In this document: positions 15,384-23,907 of the stretch, in pieces
How positions within the stretch are numbered: position 1 is the first letter of the stretch
Layout of the letters: every line of letters begins with the position of its first letter
NCBI GenBank assembly: GCA_041748175.1
Contig: JBGTDU010000117.1
Coordinates: forward strand, 1-45,160
Length of the DNA stretch: 45,160 nt
Reading direction: 5' to 3'
From: JAHEJB01 sp041748175
Lineage (GTDB): Bacteria > Bacteroidota > Rhodothermia > Rhodothermales > Rubricoccaceae
Made by a program: the position numbers and the translations under genes
Notes under the pieces: model-generated
What the model was told of the DNA's origin: nothing
What the model saw: the letters and a program-made list of their open reading frames with translations, nothing else
The model's database searches: none

Positions 15384-16481
15384 ATGCCTGCAGCAACCGC
15401 CGTCGCCACCGAACGCCTACACAATTTTTCCGCTGGGCCGGGCGCACTTCCAACGGAAGTCCTTGAGGAAGTCCGAGACGAACTGCCGGTCTTCGGCGAC
15501 CTCGGCTCGTCGATCATGGAGATCAGCCACCGGTCGGCGGCATACACGGCGATCAACGAGTCGGCGACGGAGCGGTTGAAAGCCCTCCTCGGAATGGGTG
15601 ACGACTGGCACGTGATGTTCCTGCAGGGCGGCGCGTCGATGCAGTTCTATCAGGTCCCGCTCAATTTCCTGTCCGCCGACAGATCGGCCGACTACATTAA
15701 CACGGGCTCGTGGAGCTCGAAGGCAATCAAAGAGGCAAAACGCCTCGGAACCGTGAATGTGGCGGCATCGAGCGAAGGCGCTGACTTCACCTTCATCCCG
15801 AAGCAAGACACATGGGATGTTGACCCAAACTCCGCCTATCTCCACTTCACGAGCAACAACACCATCTACGGCACCGAGTTTTCTGAAGAGCCCACCGTGG
15901 ATGTGCCGCTGGTTTGCGATGTGTCGAGCGACTTCCTCAGCCGTCCCATTTCCATCGGCCGCTATGGGTTGCTGTATGCAGGTGCGCAGAAAAACATCGG
16001 CCCGGCCGGCGTCACGGCTGTCATGATCCGCCGCGACTTCCTGGAAAGACAGAATCCAGGCATCCCGACGATGCTCGACTATCGAACACACGTGGATACG
16101 CTGTTCAATACGCCTCCTGTCTTCGCCGTCTATATCGTTGAGAAAGTGCTGCGGTGGATCGAGCGCGAGGGCGGGGTAGAGGGGATGGCCGCGCGCAACG
16201 AGGAGAAAGCTGCGGCGCTCTATGCCGCCATCGACGCGACCGGGTTTTACACCGGCACGGCGGAGGTCGGCTCGCGATCAAAGATGAACGTGACCTATCG
16301 CCTCCCGAGTGAGGAGCTCGACGCGAAGTTTATCTCCGAGGCCAAAAGCGAAGGCCTGCTTGCGTTGAAGGGGTACCGCTCGGTTGGGGGCATTCGCGCC
16401 TCCATCTACAATGCCTGTTCGCTGGAGTCCGTCGAAGCGCTGGTGGACTTCATGCAGCGGTTTGAAACCGCGAACGGCTAG
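15384..16481 (+). CDS. serC: Phosphoserine aminotransferase
   Basis: This 365-residue PLP enzyme makes O-phospho-L-serine from 3-phosphohydroxypyruvate and glutamate. HNFSAGPGALP at the start, MEISHRS near 45, FLQGGASMQF near 79-88, and the PLP lysine Lys203 in YAGAQKNIGPAG are all diagnostic of class-V SerC. The C-terminus KGYRSVGGIRASIYNA also matches. The length is typical. It lies downstream of serA with an exported protein between them, separated from it by a 219-bp gap that may carry its own promoter. It completes two of the three serine-synthesis steps; serB is not in this window. Confidence 0.96.
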   Translation: MPAATAVATERLHNFSAGPGALPTEVLEEVRDELPVFGDLGSSIMEISHRSAAYTAINESATERLKALLGMGDDWHVMFLQGGASMQFYQVPLNFLSADRSADYINTGSWSSKAIKEAKRLGTVNVAASSEGADFTFIPKQDTWDVDPNSAYLHFTSNNTIYGTEFSEEPTVDVPLVCDVSSDFLSRPISIGRYGLLYAGAQKNIGPAGVTAVMIRRDFLERQNPGIPTMLDYRTHVDTLFNTPPVFAVYIVEKVLRWIEREGGVEGMAARNEEKAAALYAAIDATGFYTGTAEVGSRSKMNVTYRLPSEELDAKFISEAKSEGLLALKGYRSVGGIRASIYNACSLESVEALVDFMQRFETANG

Positions 16482-16802
16482 CCGATGTGCATGAATTGCT
16501 CAACGGCGCATCCCATTCCCTTCGGGCCGGCAGAACGCGCTGCTCCAGCACGTTTTATGCACCGCAAGACCGGCACGCCGATGGCAAGGGGGATTGCAGA
16601 TTTCCCTGAAATGCCGTACCTCTCGGAGTCTGTCGGACGTGGGCAGATTTTACGGTGGCAGCGGTTACCGGCCATTTCTCCGAACTTTGTTGTTACATAG
16701 TCCCGCTATGCGCCCTAAAAGAGAGGACAAGTGTTCTCGATGACCTACTCGCCTGGTAACGAATCCATACGTCCGACGAACCCCTAGCCGCCCCAAACCA
16801 CC
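16482..16802. other. 321-bp gap between serC and pntAA
   Basis: No gene, RNA or strong stem-loop is recognised. A 71-codon open frame at 16485-16700 has no known domain and biased composition, and is not supported. The AT-richer stretch around 16640-16700 (TTTTACGG, CTTTGTTGTTACATA) is the likeliest place for the promoter of the transhydrogenase operon. Confidence 0.5.
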
Positions 16803-17951
16803 GTGCCTATGCCGCTTACTGTTGGAGTCCCTCGTGAAGCCGTGGAAGGGGAGCGCCGCGTTGGCCTGACGCCTGACGTCGCCGTGCGCCTCATCAAGAA
16901 AGGCTGCAAGATCGTCGTCGAAAGAGGTGCCGGCGTCTCCGCGTCCTTTCCGGATGCGGAGTACGAGGAGAAGGGATGCGTAATCGTGGATCGCTCCGAG
17001 GCGCTGGCGGCGGACGTCGTGGCTACCGTTGGCGGGATCGGAGAGGCGGACATCGCCGGGCTGCAAAAGGGCGGCGTGTTGCTTGGCCTACTCAATCCAC
17101 TGGATGACCCCGAATCGATCGATCGGCTGGCCTCAAGCGGCGCGACTATCATCGCGATGGAGATGGTGCCGCGCATTACGCGCGCGCAGAAGATGGATGC
17201 GCTATCCGCGATGAGCACGGTGGCGGGCTACAAAGCCGTCCTCCTGGCGGCTGATGTGCTTCCCAAGTTTTTCCCCCTGCTCACCACAGCGGCAGGAACG
17301 GTGCGCCCGGCGAAGGTGCTCATTCTCGGCGCTGGCGTTGCGGGCTTGCAGGCCCTTGCCACGGCTCGGCGTCTCGGCGCGATAACATCCGCCTACGACG
17401 TTCGCCCAGCTGCCAGAGAGCAGGTTGAAAGCGTCGGCGCCGCGTTCATCGAACTTGAACTGGATACAGCCGACAGCGAAGACAAAGGCGGATACGCGAA
17501 GGCCCTGGCGGAAGATCAGCAACGAAGGCAGATTGAACTCCTGGCAGCGCACATTGCCGAGCAGGATGTCGTGATTACCACCGCGCTGATTCCTGGAAGA
17601 CCCGCCCCGCTGCTCATCACAAAAGGAGGTGTGGAAGGCATGAAGCCGGGTTCCGTAATTGTGGATCTGGCTGCGCCGAACGGCGGCAATTGCGCCCTCA
17701 CCATTGCAGGAAAAGATGTCTCTCATAGCGGCGTCACGATTCTAGGCCCCACCAACCTGCCATCCGGGATGCCGCTTCATGCCAGCCAGATGTACGCCCG
17801 CACGGTCGCCGCGCTTATCACGGAATATCTCGGCGCCGATGGCTTTGCGCTCAACTTCGACGATGAGATTGTTCAAGGTGCGGTAGTCGCGCATGGCGGC
17901 GAAGTGACAAACGAGCGCGTGAAAAGCAAGCTCGCCGAAGCTCCAGCCTGA
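16803..17951 (+). CDS. pntAA: NAD(P) transhydrogenase subunit alpha part 1 (domain I)
   Basis: This 382-residue soluble NAD(H)-binding subunit resembles alanine dehydrogenase. The N-terminus LTVGVPREAVEGERRVGLTPD, MVPRITRAQKMDALSAMSTVAGYKAVL near 120-145, and the Rossmann motif LILGAGVAGLQALATARRLGA are diagnostic. In the complete enzyme it passes hydride from NADH to NADP, driven by the proton gradient, and supplies NADPH. In this organism the alpha chain is split into pntAA and pntAB, as in Rhodospirillum rubrum. The start may be GTG 16803 or ATG 16809; the two differ by two residues. Confidence 0.95.
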   Translation: MPMPLTVGVPREAVEGERRVGLTPDVAVRLIKKGCKIVVERGAGVSASFPDAEYEEKGCVIVDRSEALAADVVATVGGIGEADIAGLQKGGVLLGLLNPLDDPESIDRLASSGATIIAMEMVPRITRAQKMDALSAMSTVAGYKAVLLAADVLPKFFPLLTTAAGTVRPAKVLILGAGVAGLQALATARRLGAITSAYDVRPAAREQVESVGAAFIELELDTADSEDKGGYAKALAEDQQRRQIELLAAHIAEQDVVITTALIPGRPAPLLITKGGVEGMKPGSVIVDLAAPNGGNCALTIAGKDVSHSGVTILGPTNLPSGMPLHASQMYARTVAALITEYLGADGFALNFDDEIVQGAVVAHGGEVTNERVKSKLAEAPA

Positions 17952-17988
17952 TCTCACCCTTCACACGTTTCCCTTAACCCCTCCAACG

Positions 17989-18297
17989 ATGGATATTTCA
18001 CTGATCGTCGTTTTCGTCCTCGCGTCCTTCGTGGGGATTGAAGTCATTTCGAAAGTGCCCGCCACGCTGCACACACCGCTGATGTCCGGCTCGAACGCGA
18101 TAAGCGGCATTACCATCGTCGGGGCGTTGGTTGTTGTTGGTTCTCTCGACTCGCCGTGGGCAAAGTGGATTGGATTTGCCGCGCTCGTTTTCGCGACGGT
18201 GAACGTCGTAGGCGGTTTTATGGTGACGGACAGGATGCTCGAGATGTTTAAGAAGAAGGAGAGTCCCGTGGTCCAGACGAACGGACAAGCCAAATGA
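17989..18297 (+). CDS. pntAB: NAD(P) transhydrogenase subunit alpha part 2 (membrane)
   Basis: This 102-residue protein has three to four hydrophobic helices (SLIVVFVLASFVGIEVI, ISGITIVGALVVVG, WIGFAALVFATVNVVGGFMV) and the family's VPATLHTPLMSGSNAISGI loop. It forms part of the proton channel (domain II). It lies 37 bp after pntAA and overlaps pntB by 4 bp (ATGA), so the three genes form one operon. Confidence 0.94.
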   Translation: MDISLIVVFVLASFVGIEVISKVPATLHTPLMSGSNAISGITIVGALVVVGSLDSPWAKWIGFAALVFATVNVVGGFMVTDRMLEMFKKKESPVVQTNGQAK

Positions 18298-19724
18298 TCG
18301 ACTCACTCATCACCCTCGCCTACCTCGTTGCGGCGGCGCTGTTCATTTTCGGGCTGAAGGCGCTCTCGTCGCCGCGTACAGCCCGTGGTGGCAACCGCCT
18401 TGCCGCGATCGGAATGCTGATCGCGATTGTCGCTGCGCTATTCGAAGAGCAAATCCTCAACCCGGTCGAGTTAATCGCAGGGCTCGCGCTCGGCGGTTTG
18501 ATCGGCGGCTTGCTTGCCAAACGAATCGCGATGACCTCTATGCCGGAGATGGTGGCCGCGTTTAACGGGTTTGGCGGCGCGGCATCGGCGTTGGTTGCAG
18601 CGGCGGAGATCATGCGATTCGTTGGTGGAGACGAGGGCATCACCGCCTTCTCGCCAACACTCGCCTTCACGATTGCGCTGTCCGTGCTCATTGGCTCCGT
18701 CACGTTTTCGGGTTCGTTCGTGGCCTACGGCAAGCTGAATGGCCGCATCAAGAGCATGGGCTTTCCAGGCCTTCGAATCATTTCCATGGTAGTCGGACTT
18801 GGTGTGGTCGCCGCCTGCGTCATCATGGTTCAGCAGGCCGGCGTCTTTCCGCAGGAAACGGAAACCATGAACCTGGCCCTGTTGGCACTTGCCGGTTTGG
18901 CGCTCGTTCTGGGGATTTTCCTCGTGCTTCCCATCGGCGGAGCGGACATGCCTGTGGTCGTCGCTCTATTGAATTCCTACTCCGGACTTGCCGCTTCTGC
19001 GACCGGGTTTGTCCTGCAGAACTACGCGCTGATCGTGAGTGGCGCGCTGGTTGGAGCATCCGGCCTGATCCTCACCAAAATCATGTGCGACGCGATGAAC
19101 CGATCGTTGCTAAATGTGTTACTCGGAGGTTTCGGCGCGGAGGCATCGAAAGGCAAAGCCAAATCCGGGGAAGTTGAGGCAAGACCCATCCGCCAAACAT
19201 CGCCCGACGACGCTGCCGTACTCATGAGCTACGCGGGCAGCGTAATCGTTGTGCCGGGCTATGGGCTCGCTGTGGCGCAAGCCCAGCACGAGGTCCGCGC
19301 AATGGCTGATTTGCTCCAGAAAGAAGGAGTGGAGGTGCGCTATGCCATACATCCGGTGGCCGGACGTATGCCGGGGCACATGAACGTGCTCCTCGCCGAA
19401 GCCAACGTCTCGTACGACCTCCTCGTAGAGATGGACGACATCAATGCCGACTTCCCGTCAACGGACGTAGTGCTCGTTGTGGGCGCGAACGACGTGGTGA
19501 ATCCGGCCGCACGTACCGACAAAGACAGCCCGATCTACGGCATGCCGATCCTAAACGTGGACGAAGCGCAGAACGTGATCGTCCTCAAACGGAGCATGAA
19601 CACGGGCTACGCCGGCGTTGAGAACGAACTCTTTTTCAACCCGAAAACCTCCATGCTCTTCGGCGACGCGAAGGACTCCATCGCGGGGATCATCAGCGAA
19701 CTGAAAGAACTGGCGGCGGCGTGA
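18294..19724 (+). CDS. pntB: NAD(P) transhydrogenase subunit beta
   Basis: This 476-residue protein has about nine transmembrane helices in residues 1-270, followed by the soluble NADP(H)-binding domain III. That domain starts near 310 (SYAGSVIVVPGYGLAVAQAQHEV) and includes HPVAGRMPGHMNVLLAEANV and VGANDVVNPAARTDKDSPIYGMPIL. The length is close to E. coli PntB (462). Together with PntAA and PntAB it makes the full proton-translocating transhydrogenase. Its stop lies at 19724, 59 bp before the next supported start. Confidence 0.96.
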   Translation: MIDSLITLAYLVAAALFIFGLKALSSPRTARGGNRLAAIGMLIAIVAALFEEQILNPVELIAGLALGGLIGGLLAKRIAMTSMPEMVAAFNGFGGAASALVAAAEIMRFVGGDEGITAFSPTLAFTIALSVLIGSVTFSGSFVAYGKLNGRIKSMGFPGLRIISMVVGLGVVAACVIMVQQAGVFPQETETMNLALLALAGLALVLGIFLVLPIGGADMPVVVALLNSYSGLAASATGFVLQNYALIVSGALVGASGLILTKIMCDAMNRSLLNVLLGGFGAEASKGKAKSGEVEARPIRQTSPDDAAVLMSYAGSVIVVPGYGLAVAQAQHEVRAMADLLQKEGVEVRYAIHPVAGRMPGHMNVLLAEANVSYDLLVEMDDINADFPSTDVVLVVGANDVVNPAARTDKDSPIYGMPILNVDEAQNVIVLKRSMNTGYAGVENELFFNPKTSMLFGDAKDSIAGIISELKELAAA

Positions 19725-19783
19725 TGACGCTGGATCATGAGATACGTGAAGTTGTATTATTGATCAACGAACAGAACCCGGTT

Positions 19784-19948
19784 ATGGCTACCAACACGAA
19801 CAAAGGGAGTCGGCAGGGCGCTGTCAAGAATCGTGTGCAGGTTAAGAACCCGCTCACGGGTAGGTATGTAAAGCTCGATACCCGAACAGGCCGAATCGTC
19901 GATCACAAAAAGACCGAAGGGCCGTACAAAGGCGTTCGCGTCAAGTAG
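19784..19948 (+). CDS. Small basic protein of unknown function
   Basis: This 54-residue, strongly basic protein (MATNTNKGSRQGAVKNRVQV, then NPLTGRYVKLDTRTGRIVDH and a C-terminal GPYKGVRVK) resembles a widespread family of short proteins with the pattern KNR-Q-NP-TG-YVK-D--TG and a PFKGVRKE-like end. No function is known to me. The composition suggests nucleic-acid binding. ATG 19784 is chosen over the upstream in-frame ATG at 19721, which overlaps the pntB end and adds residues outside the family pattern. Its TAG stop is followed immediately by the ATG of the next gene, so the two are probably translationally coupled partners. Confidence 0.75.
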   Translation: MATNTNKGSRQGAVKNRVQVKNPLTGRYVKLDTRTGRIVDHKKTEGPYKGVRVK

Positions 19949-20548
19949 ATGGCGATTATTTTTTCGCCAGTTACGCAAGATGTAATTAGCGGCCCCTACA
20001 AGCCTCGTCCGCTGCATGCATTTATAATGGTCCACAGCGCGGAACACGTTGCCGACGTTGAGGAGAAACTGCACGCTGTCGTGCGCGAGGAGCTCAAGCG
20101 AAAGAAGTTCACGCCATTCAAGGCGGCAGACGTGGGAGGGACGTCCGACTACCTGGAGAAGATCATTGGCTTGATTCGAGGATGTGGATTTGGTGTGGCG
20201 ATCTTCTCGGAGTACACGCCAGCGCCCACGATGGCGAATATCTTCTTTGAGGTCGGTATGTGCCACGTCTTCGGGAAGCCGGTTTTGTTGGCGAAAACCG
20301 AGGAGGCGAAAATTCCTTCGGACTTCGTGCGGACGGAGTGGGTTAGCCTTCGAAAGGATAAGGAGGAGCGCTTCAGGAGTGATCTCGGCAAGGCCCTGGA
20401 GTCGATCAAAGAAGCCGGGGCATTCTACAAGGACATGGGCGATGTCGCGTTGGAAGCTGACGAGGTGGACTATGAGGTCGCGTTCGAGCGCCTTAAACAA
20501 GCTGTACTTATCGGTGGGGACGAAACCGCTCTCACGCAGATCGCTTAG
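19949..20548 (+). CDS. Nucleotide-binding protein with TIR/deoxyribosyltransferase-like fold
   Basis: This 199-residue soluble protein has the core ADVGGTSDYLEKIIGLIRGC, GFGVAIFSEYTPAPTMANIF, FEVGMCHVFGKPVLLAKTE (residues about 68-127). That is the Rossmann-like pattern of nucleoside 2-deoxyribosyltransferases and bacterial TIR-like domains: a D-x-Y helix start, an I-A-S strand, a conserved N-x-FE-x-G helix and GKPV strand. The glutamate in the FEVG motif (about residue 98) sits where these enzymes keep their catalytic acid. Such domains often cleave NAD or bind nucleotide signals in anti-phage systems, but here enzyme activity is an inference. It starts directly at the stop of the small basic gene. 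Confidence 0.65.
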   Translation: MAIIFSPVTQDVISGPYKPRPLHAFIMVHSAEHVADVEEKLHAVVREELKRKKFTPFKAADVGGTSDYLEKIIGLIRGCGFGVAIFSEYTPAPTMANIFFEVGMCHVFGKPVLLAKTEEAKIPSDFVRTEWVSLRKDKEERFRSDLGKALESIKEAGAFYKDMGDVALEADEVDYEVAFERLKQAVLIGGDETALTQIA

Positions 20549-20557
20549 ATACACGTC

Positions 20558-20656
20558 ATGCTCGGGGATCGGTCCGGCGACCAGCTCATGAACGCGGCCC
20601 GTAAGAAGCTGCGAGAGGAGATCGGGCACTTTATTAAGCAGCTTCGGGCACCATGA
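20558..20656 (+). CDS. 32-codon ORF, possible readthrough tail of the preceding gene
   Basis: ATG 20558 opens a 32-residue, helix-prone basic-amphipathic peptide (DQLMNAARKKLREEIGHFIK). It is in the same frame as the preceding gene, separated from that gene's TAG (20546-20548) by only three codons. Its stop overlaps the next gene's ATG (ATGA at 20653-20656). It could be a separate micro-protein, a translational bridge, or a C-terminal tail cut off by a nonsense mutation. The overlap with the next start is the main reason for listing it. Confidence 0.35.
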   Translation: MLGDRSGDQLMNAARKKLREEIGHFIKQLRAP

Positions 20657-21162
20657 TCTGGCTCACCCTTGTCCTCTCCGCGATTGCTGGCTACCTGGTA
20701 TTCTGGGCCGGCGTTGTCAGCCTCATCGGGTTCGGCGGATGGCGTCAACTCGCAAATCTATATCCGGCAGAAGAATGGCCGGAGGACGAAGGCATCGCGC
20801 TATCGTGGCAGACGGGAAGCGTCGGCGTGTCGAATTATGGCAATGTCCTCCAAGCCGTCATAGGCGCGGATGGACTTTATTTGCGCCCGGCGCGCATGTT
20901 CGCCTTTAACCATCCGCCCGTTCTCGTTCCCTGGGGTGCGGTCGTTGGAATCTCCAGGGGATTTCTCGGAGGGATAAAGCTGAAACTGGAGGGCGGGAAA
21001 TCGCTCGCGCTTCGAGGCAAAGTGGCCAGGTACGTCGAAGAAGCGGTGGCAGCGTATGGAGAAACAGACTCCGCGCCGGAAGAAAACTTGCTGGATGAGC
21101 CGGACGACGAAATGCTGCCCGAGGAACGCTCGCGCGAACTTCGTCAGCGTTCGCGGACGTGA
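20653..21162 (+). CDS. Single-pass membrane protein of unknown function
   Basis: This 169-residue protein has one N-terminal hydrophobic helix (IWLTLVLSAIAGYLVFWAGVVSLIGF). A mostly beta cytoplasmic region follows (residues 40-125, including GLYLRPARMFAFNHPPVLVPWGAV) that resembles small PH-like/bPH domains in its pattern of short strands. The tail is acidic. No family is recognised with confidence. It overlaps the 32-codon ORF and may belong to the same transcript as the two genes before it. Confidence 0.7.
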   Translation: MIWLTLVLSAIAGYLVFWAGVVSLIGFGGWRQLANLYPAEEWPEDEGIALSWQTGSVGVSNYGNVLQAVIGADGLYLRPARMFAFNHPPVLVPWGAVVGISRGFLGGIKLKLEGGKSLALRGKVARYVEEAVAAYGETDSAPEENLLDEPDDEMLPEERSRELRQRSRT

Positions 21163-21273
21163 CGCTTCGATCAAGGAAACGGCGTCGGCCAGTCCTCTGT
21201 AGTAGCTTCCCTCGCGCCGTGCGGCAGATTCCGCCCGGCGCGTCGTATTTCACGCCTCCCGAATTTCCTGAGA

Positions 21274-23838
21274 ATGAAGCGCCTCGTAGTCGTTGAGTCC
21301 CCCATGAAAGCGCGCACCATCAAGCGTTTTCTACCAGCCGCAGAGTACCGGGTAGAGGCCTGCATGGGCCACGTCCGCGACCTGCCGTCGTCCGCTGCGG
21401 AAATTCCGGCCAACGTTAAGAAGGAGAAATGGGCGCGCCTCGGCGTAAATGTGGCCGACGGCTTCGAGCCACTTTACATCGTCCCCAAAGACAAGAAGAA
21501 GGTAGTTCAGCAACTGAAGGATGCGCTCAAGGGCGTGGACGAGTTGTACCTCGCGACGGACGAAGACCGTGAGGGCGAATCCATCGGATGGCATCTCCTG
21601 CAGGTTCTGAAGCCGACCGTGCCCGTTCGCCGAATGGTCTTCCACGAGATCACGAAAGGAGCGATTCTCAAGGCTCTCGAAGAGACGCGGGACGTCGATG
21701 CTGGCCTTGTAGACGCCCAGGAGACGCGTCGGATTCTGGACCGGTTGGTCGGCTATTCAATCTCGCCGCTTCTCTGGAAGAAAATCGCGCCGCGACTTTC
21801 CGCCGGACGAGTCCAAAGTGTAGCCGTTCGGATGCTTGTCGATCGTGAGAAGGAACGCCTCGATTTTGTCTCGGCGACCTACTGGGACCTCCAGGCCAGG
21901 CTGAGCGTGAAGGCTGGGCCGTTCGACGCCACCATGACGCATCTTGGCGAACAGAAGCTTGCCTCGGGGCGCGACTTTGACGAAAACACAGGGCGCCTCA
22001 CGGAAGGGAACGAGGCGCTGATCCTCCGGGAGGATGACGCGCAACGCTTGGCCGAGCGATTGAAAGAGGGCTCGTGGAACGTCGTCGAGGTCGAACACAA
22101 GCAACTCAACCGTCGGCCCTCAGCGCCTTTCATCACGTCAACACTGCAGCAGGAATCCAACCGAAAACTCGGGCTTCCAGCGCGGCGAACTATGCAGGTG
22201 GCTCAGGCGCTGTATGAAAGCGGCCATATCACATATATGCGAACCGATTCGCCAACTCTATCGAGCGAGGCCATCAGAGCAAGCCGATCCGTCGTCGAGG
22301 AGCGGTATGGACCGGAATATCTTTCGCCCGAGCCGCGACAGTTCACGGCGAAAACGCGGAGCGCGCAAGAGGCCCACGAAGCCATCCGCCCCGCCGGCAC
22401 GGAGATGAAGACGAAAGACGAGCTAGGCCTCGACGGCATGGAAGGCGCGCTTTACGACCTCATCTGGAAAAGAACGGTCGCCAGCCAGATGGCGGAGGCC
22501 CGGTTGAGGCAGACAAGAGTTACGATCATCGCCGAAGCAGGCGACGACAAGGCAACCTTTCGTGCGAACGGGCAAATCGTTGAATTCCCCGGTTTCTTTC
22601 GGGCCTATGTGGAAGGATCGGACGATCCCGAGGCGGCACTCGATAACCGCGATCAGCCGCTGCCTGAGCTGAAGGAGGGCGACAAGCCTGCCTGCACAGC
22701 GATTGACGCCGAGGGCCACGAGACCAAGCCACCAGCCCGCTTCACCGACGCCACACTCGTGCGAGCCCTGGAGGCCGATGGTGTTGGGCGTCCGTCGACG
22801 TACGCATCCATCATCGACACCATTGTCAACCGAGGGTACACGCGGCGCGACAAGAATCAGCTCATCCCCACGTTCACGGCATTCGCCACGAACGCGCTGC
22901 TCTCGCAAAACTTTGAGCGGCTCGTTGATGCGCGCTTCACGGCGCGGATGGAGGAGGTGCTGGACGACATTGCCGAAGGCAAAACGGAAGCCCGGCCTTA
23001 TCTGGAGGAGTTTTTCAATGGCGAAGGAGGTCTTGAGGCAAAAATTGAGAAGGGCCTGGAGACCATTGACGCGCGTGGCATCTCCGAACTCCGCCATGCG
23101 AAGTGGGAGCCGTACGTCATCCGCGTCGGGAAATTCGGCCCATACGCCGATGGCGAGGTGGATGGAGAGAGGAAGACAGCGTCGTTGCCATCCGACCTTG
23201 CGCCTGCCGACGTGACGAAGGAAAAGCTCCATGAGCTCATCACCACGGGAAATGACGAGCGCGTCCTCGGCATCCACCCCGAAGCCGATTTGCCGATTCT
23301 GCTCAAGCAGGGCCCATACGGGCCGTACGTGCAGCTCGGTGACGACGACCAGGAAGGCAAGCCAAAACGCACGTCAATTCCTAAGGGCACCGAGCTTGCC
23401 GACGTGGACTTCGACATGGCGAAGCGTCTTCTCACACTCCCAAGAACCCTCGGCGACCATCCCGAAACGGGTTCGCCGATCAAGGCCAACATCGGCCGAT
23501 TCGGCCCCTACGTGCAGCATGGTTCCACGTTTGCGTCCCTCAAGGAGGATCACGTACTGGATGTCGGACTGGAGCGCGCGCTCGAACTCCTTGCCGCAAA
23601 GTCCAGAAAGAACGAGCCGCTCCGCACACTCGGCAATCACCCCGACACGAACGAGCCCATCGGCGTATTCGACGGGCGCTACGGGATGTATGTAAAACAC
23701 CAGAAAACGAACGCGACCATCCCGAAAGACAAGGATGCAGACGCAATCACGCTCCAAGAGGCCATCGTTTTGATCAATGAGAAAGCGGGCAAGAAGGCAC
23801 CGGCGAAAGGACGTGGCAGGAAGAAGGCGAAGGCGTAG
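21274..23838 (+). CDS. topA: DNA topoisomerase I
   Basis: This 854-residue type IA topoisomerase relaxes negative supercoils. The TOPRIM domain shows Glu9 (VVESPMKA) and the acidic DED at 96-98 (TDEDREGE). The active-site tyrosine is Tyr321 in HITYMRTDSP. SAGRVQSVAVR near 176 is also conserved. In place of zinc fingers the C-terminus carries several topoisomerase C-terminal repeats of the R-x-GxFGPYV type (VGKFGPYAD, KQGPYGPYVQ, IGRFGPYVQ, FDGRYGMYVK). It ends in a lysine-rich tail (KAGKKAPAKGRGRKKAKA), as in many Bacteroidota-related species. Confidence 0.97.
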   Translation: MKRLVVVESPMKARTIKRFLPAAEYRVEACMGHVRDLPSSAAEIPANVKKEKWARLGVNVADGFEPLYIVPKDKKKVVQQLKDALKGVDELYLATDEDREGESIGWHLLQVLKPTVPVRRMVFHEITKGAILKALEETRDVDAGLVDAQETRRILDRLVGYSISPLLWKKIAPRLSAGRVQSVAVRMLVDREKERLDFVSATYWDLQARLSVKAGPFDATMTHLGEQKLASGRDFDENTGRLTEGNEALILREDDAQRLAERLKEGSWNVVEVEHKQLNRRPSAPFITSTLQQESNRKLGLPARRTMQVAQALYESGHITYMRTDSPTLSSEAIRASRSVVEERYGPEYLSPEPRQFTAKTRSAQEAHEAIRPAGTEMKTKDELGLDGMEGALYDLIWKRTVASQMAEARLRQTRVTIIAEAGDDKATFRANGQIVEFPGFFRAYVEGSDDPEAALDNRDQPLPELKEGDKPACTAIDAEGHETKPPARFTDATLVRALEADGVGRPSTYASIIDTIVNRGYTRRDKNQLIPTFTAFATNALLSQNFERLVDARFTARMEEVLDDIAEGKTEARPYLEEFFNGEGGLEAKIEKGLETIDARGISELRHAKWEPYVIRVGKFGPYADGEVDGERKTASLPSDLAPADVTKEKLHELITTGNDERVLGIHPEADLPILLKQGPYGPYVQLGDDDQEGKPKRTSIPKGTELADVDFDMAKRLLTLPRTLGDHPETGSPIKANIGRFGPYVQHGSTFASLKEDHVLDVGLERALELLAAKSRKNEPLRTLGNHPDTNEPIGVFDGRYGMYVKHQKTNATIPKDKDADAITLQEAIVLINEKAGKKAPAKGRGRKKAKA

Positions 23839-23907
23839 CAAGATTCGGGTCGCATAGAAATATGGGTTGCGGTAGAATGCGTTGTCTCTCATCTCAACGC
23901 CCACCCG

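Noticed and set aside
16485..16700. 71-codon frame after serC
   Set aside because: No domain, no homologue recognised and ordinary intergenic composition.
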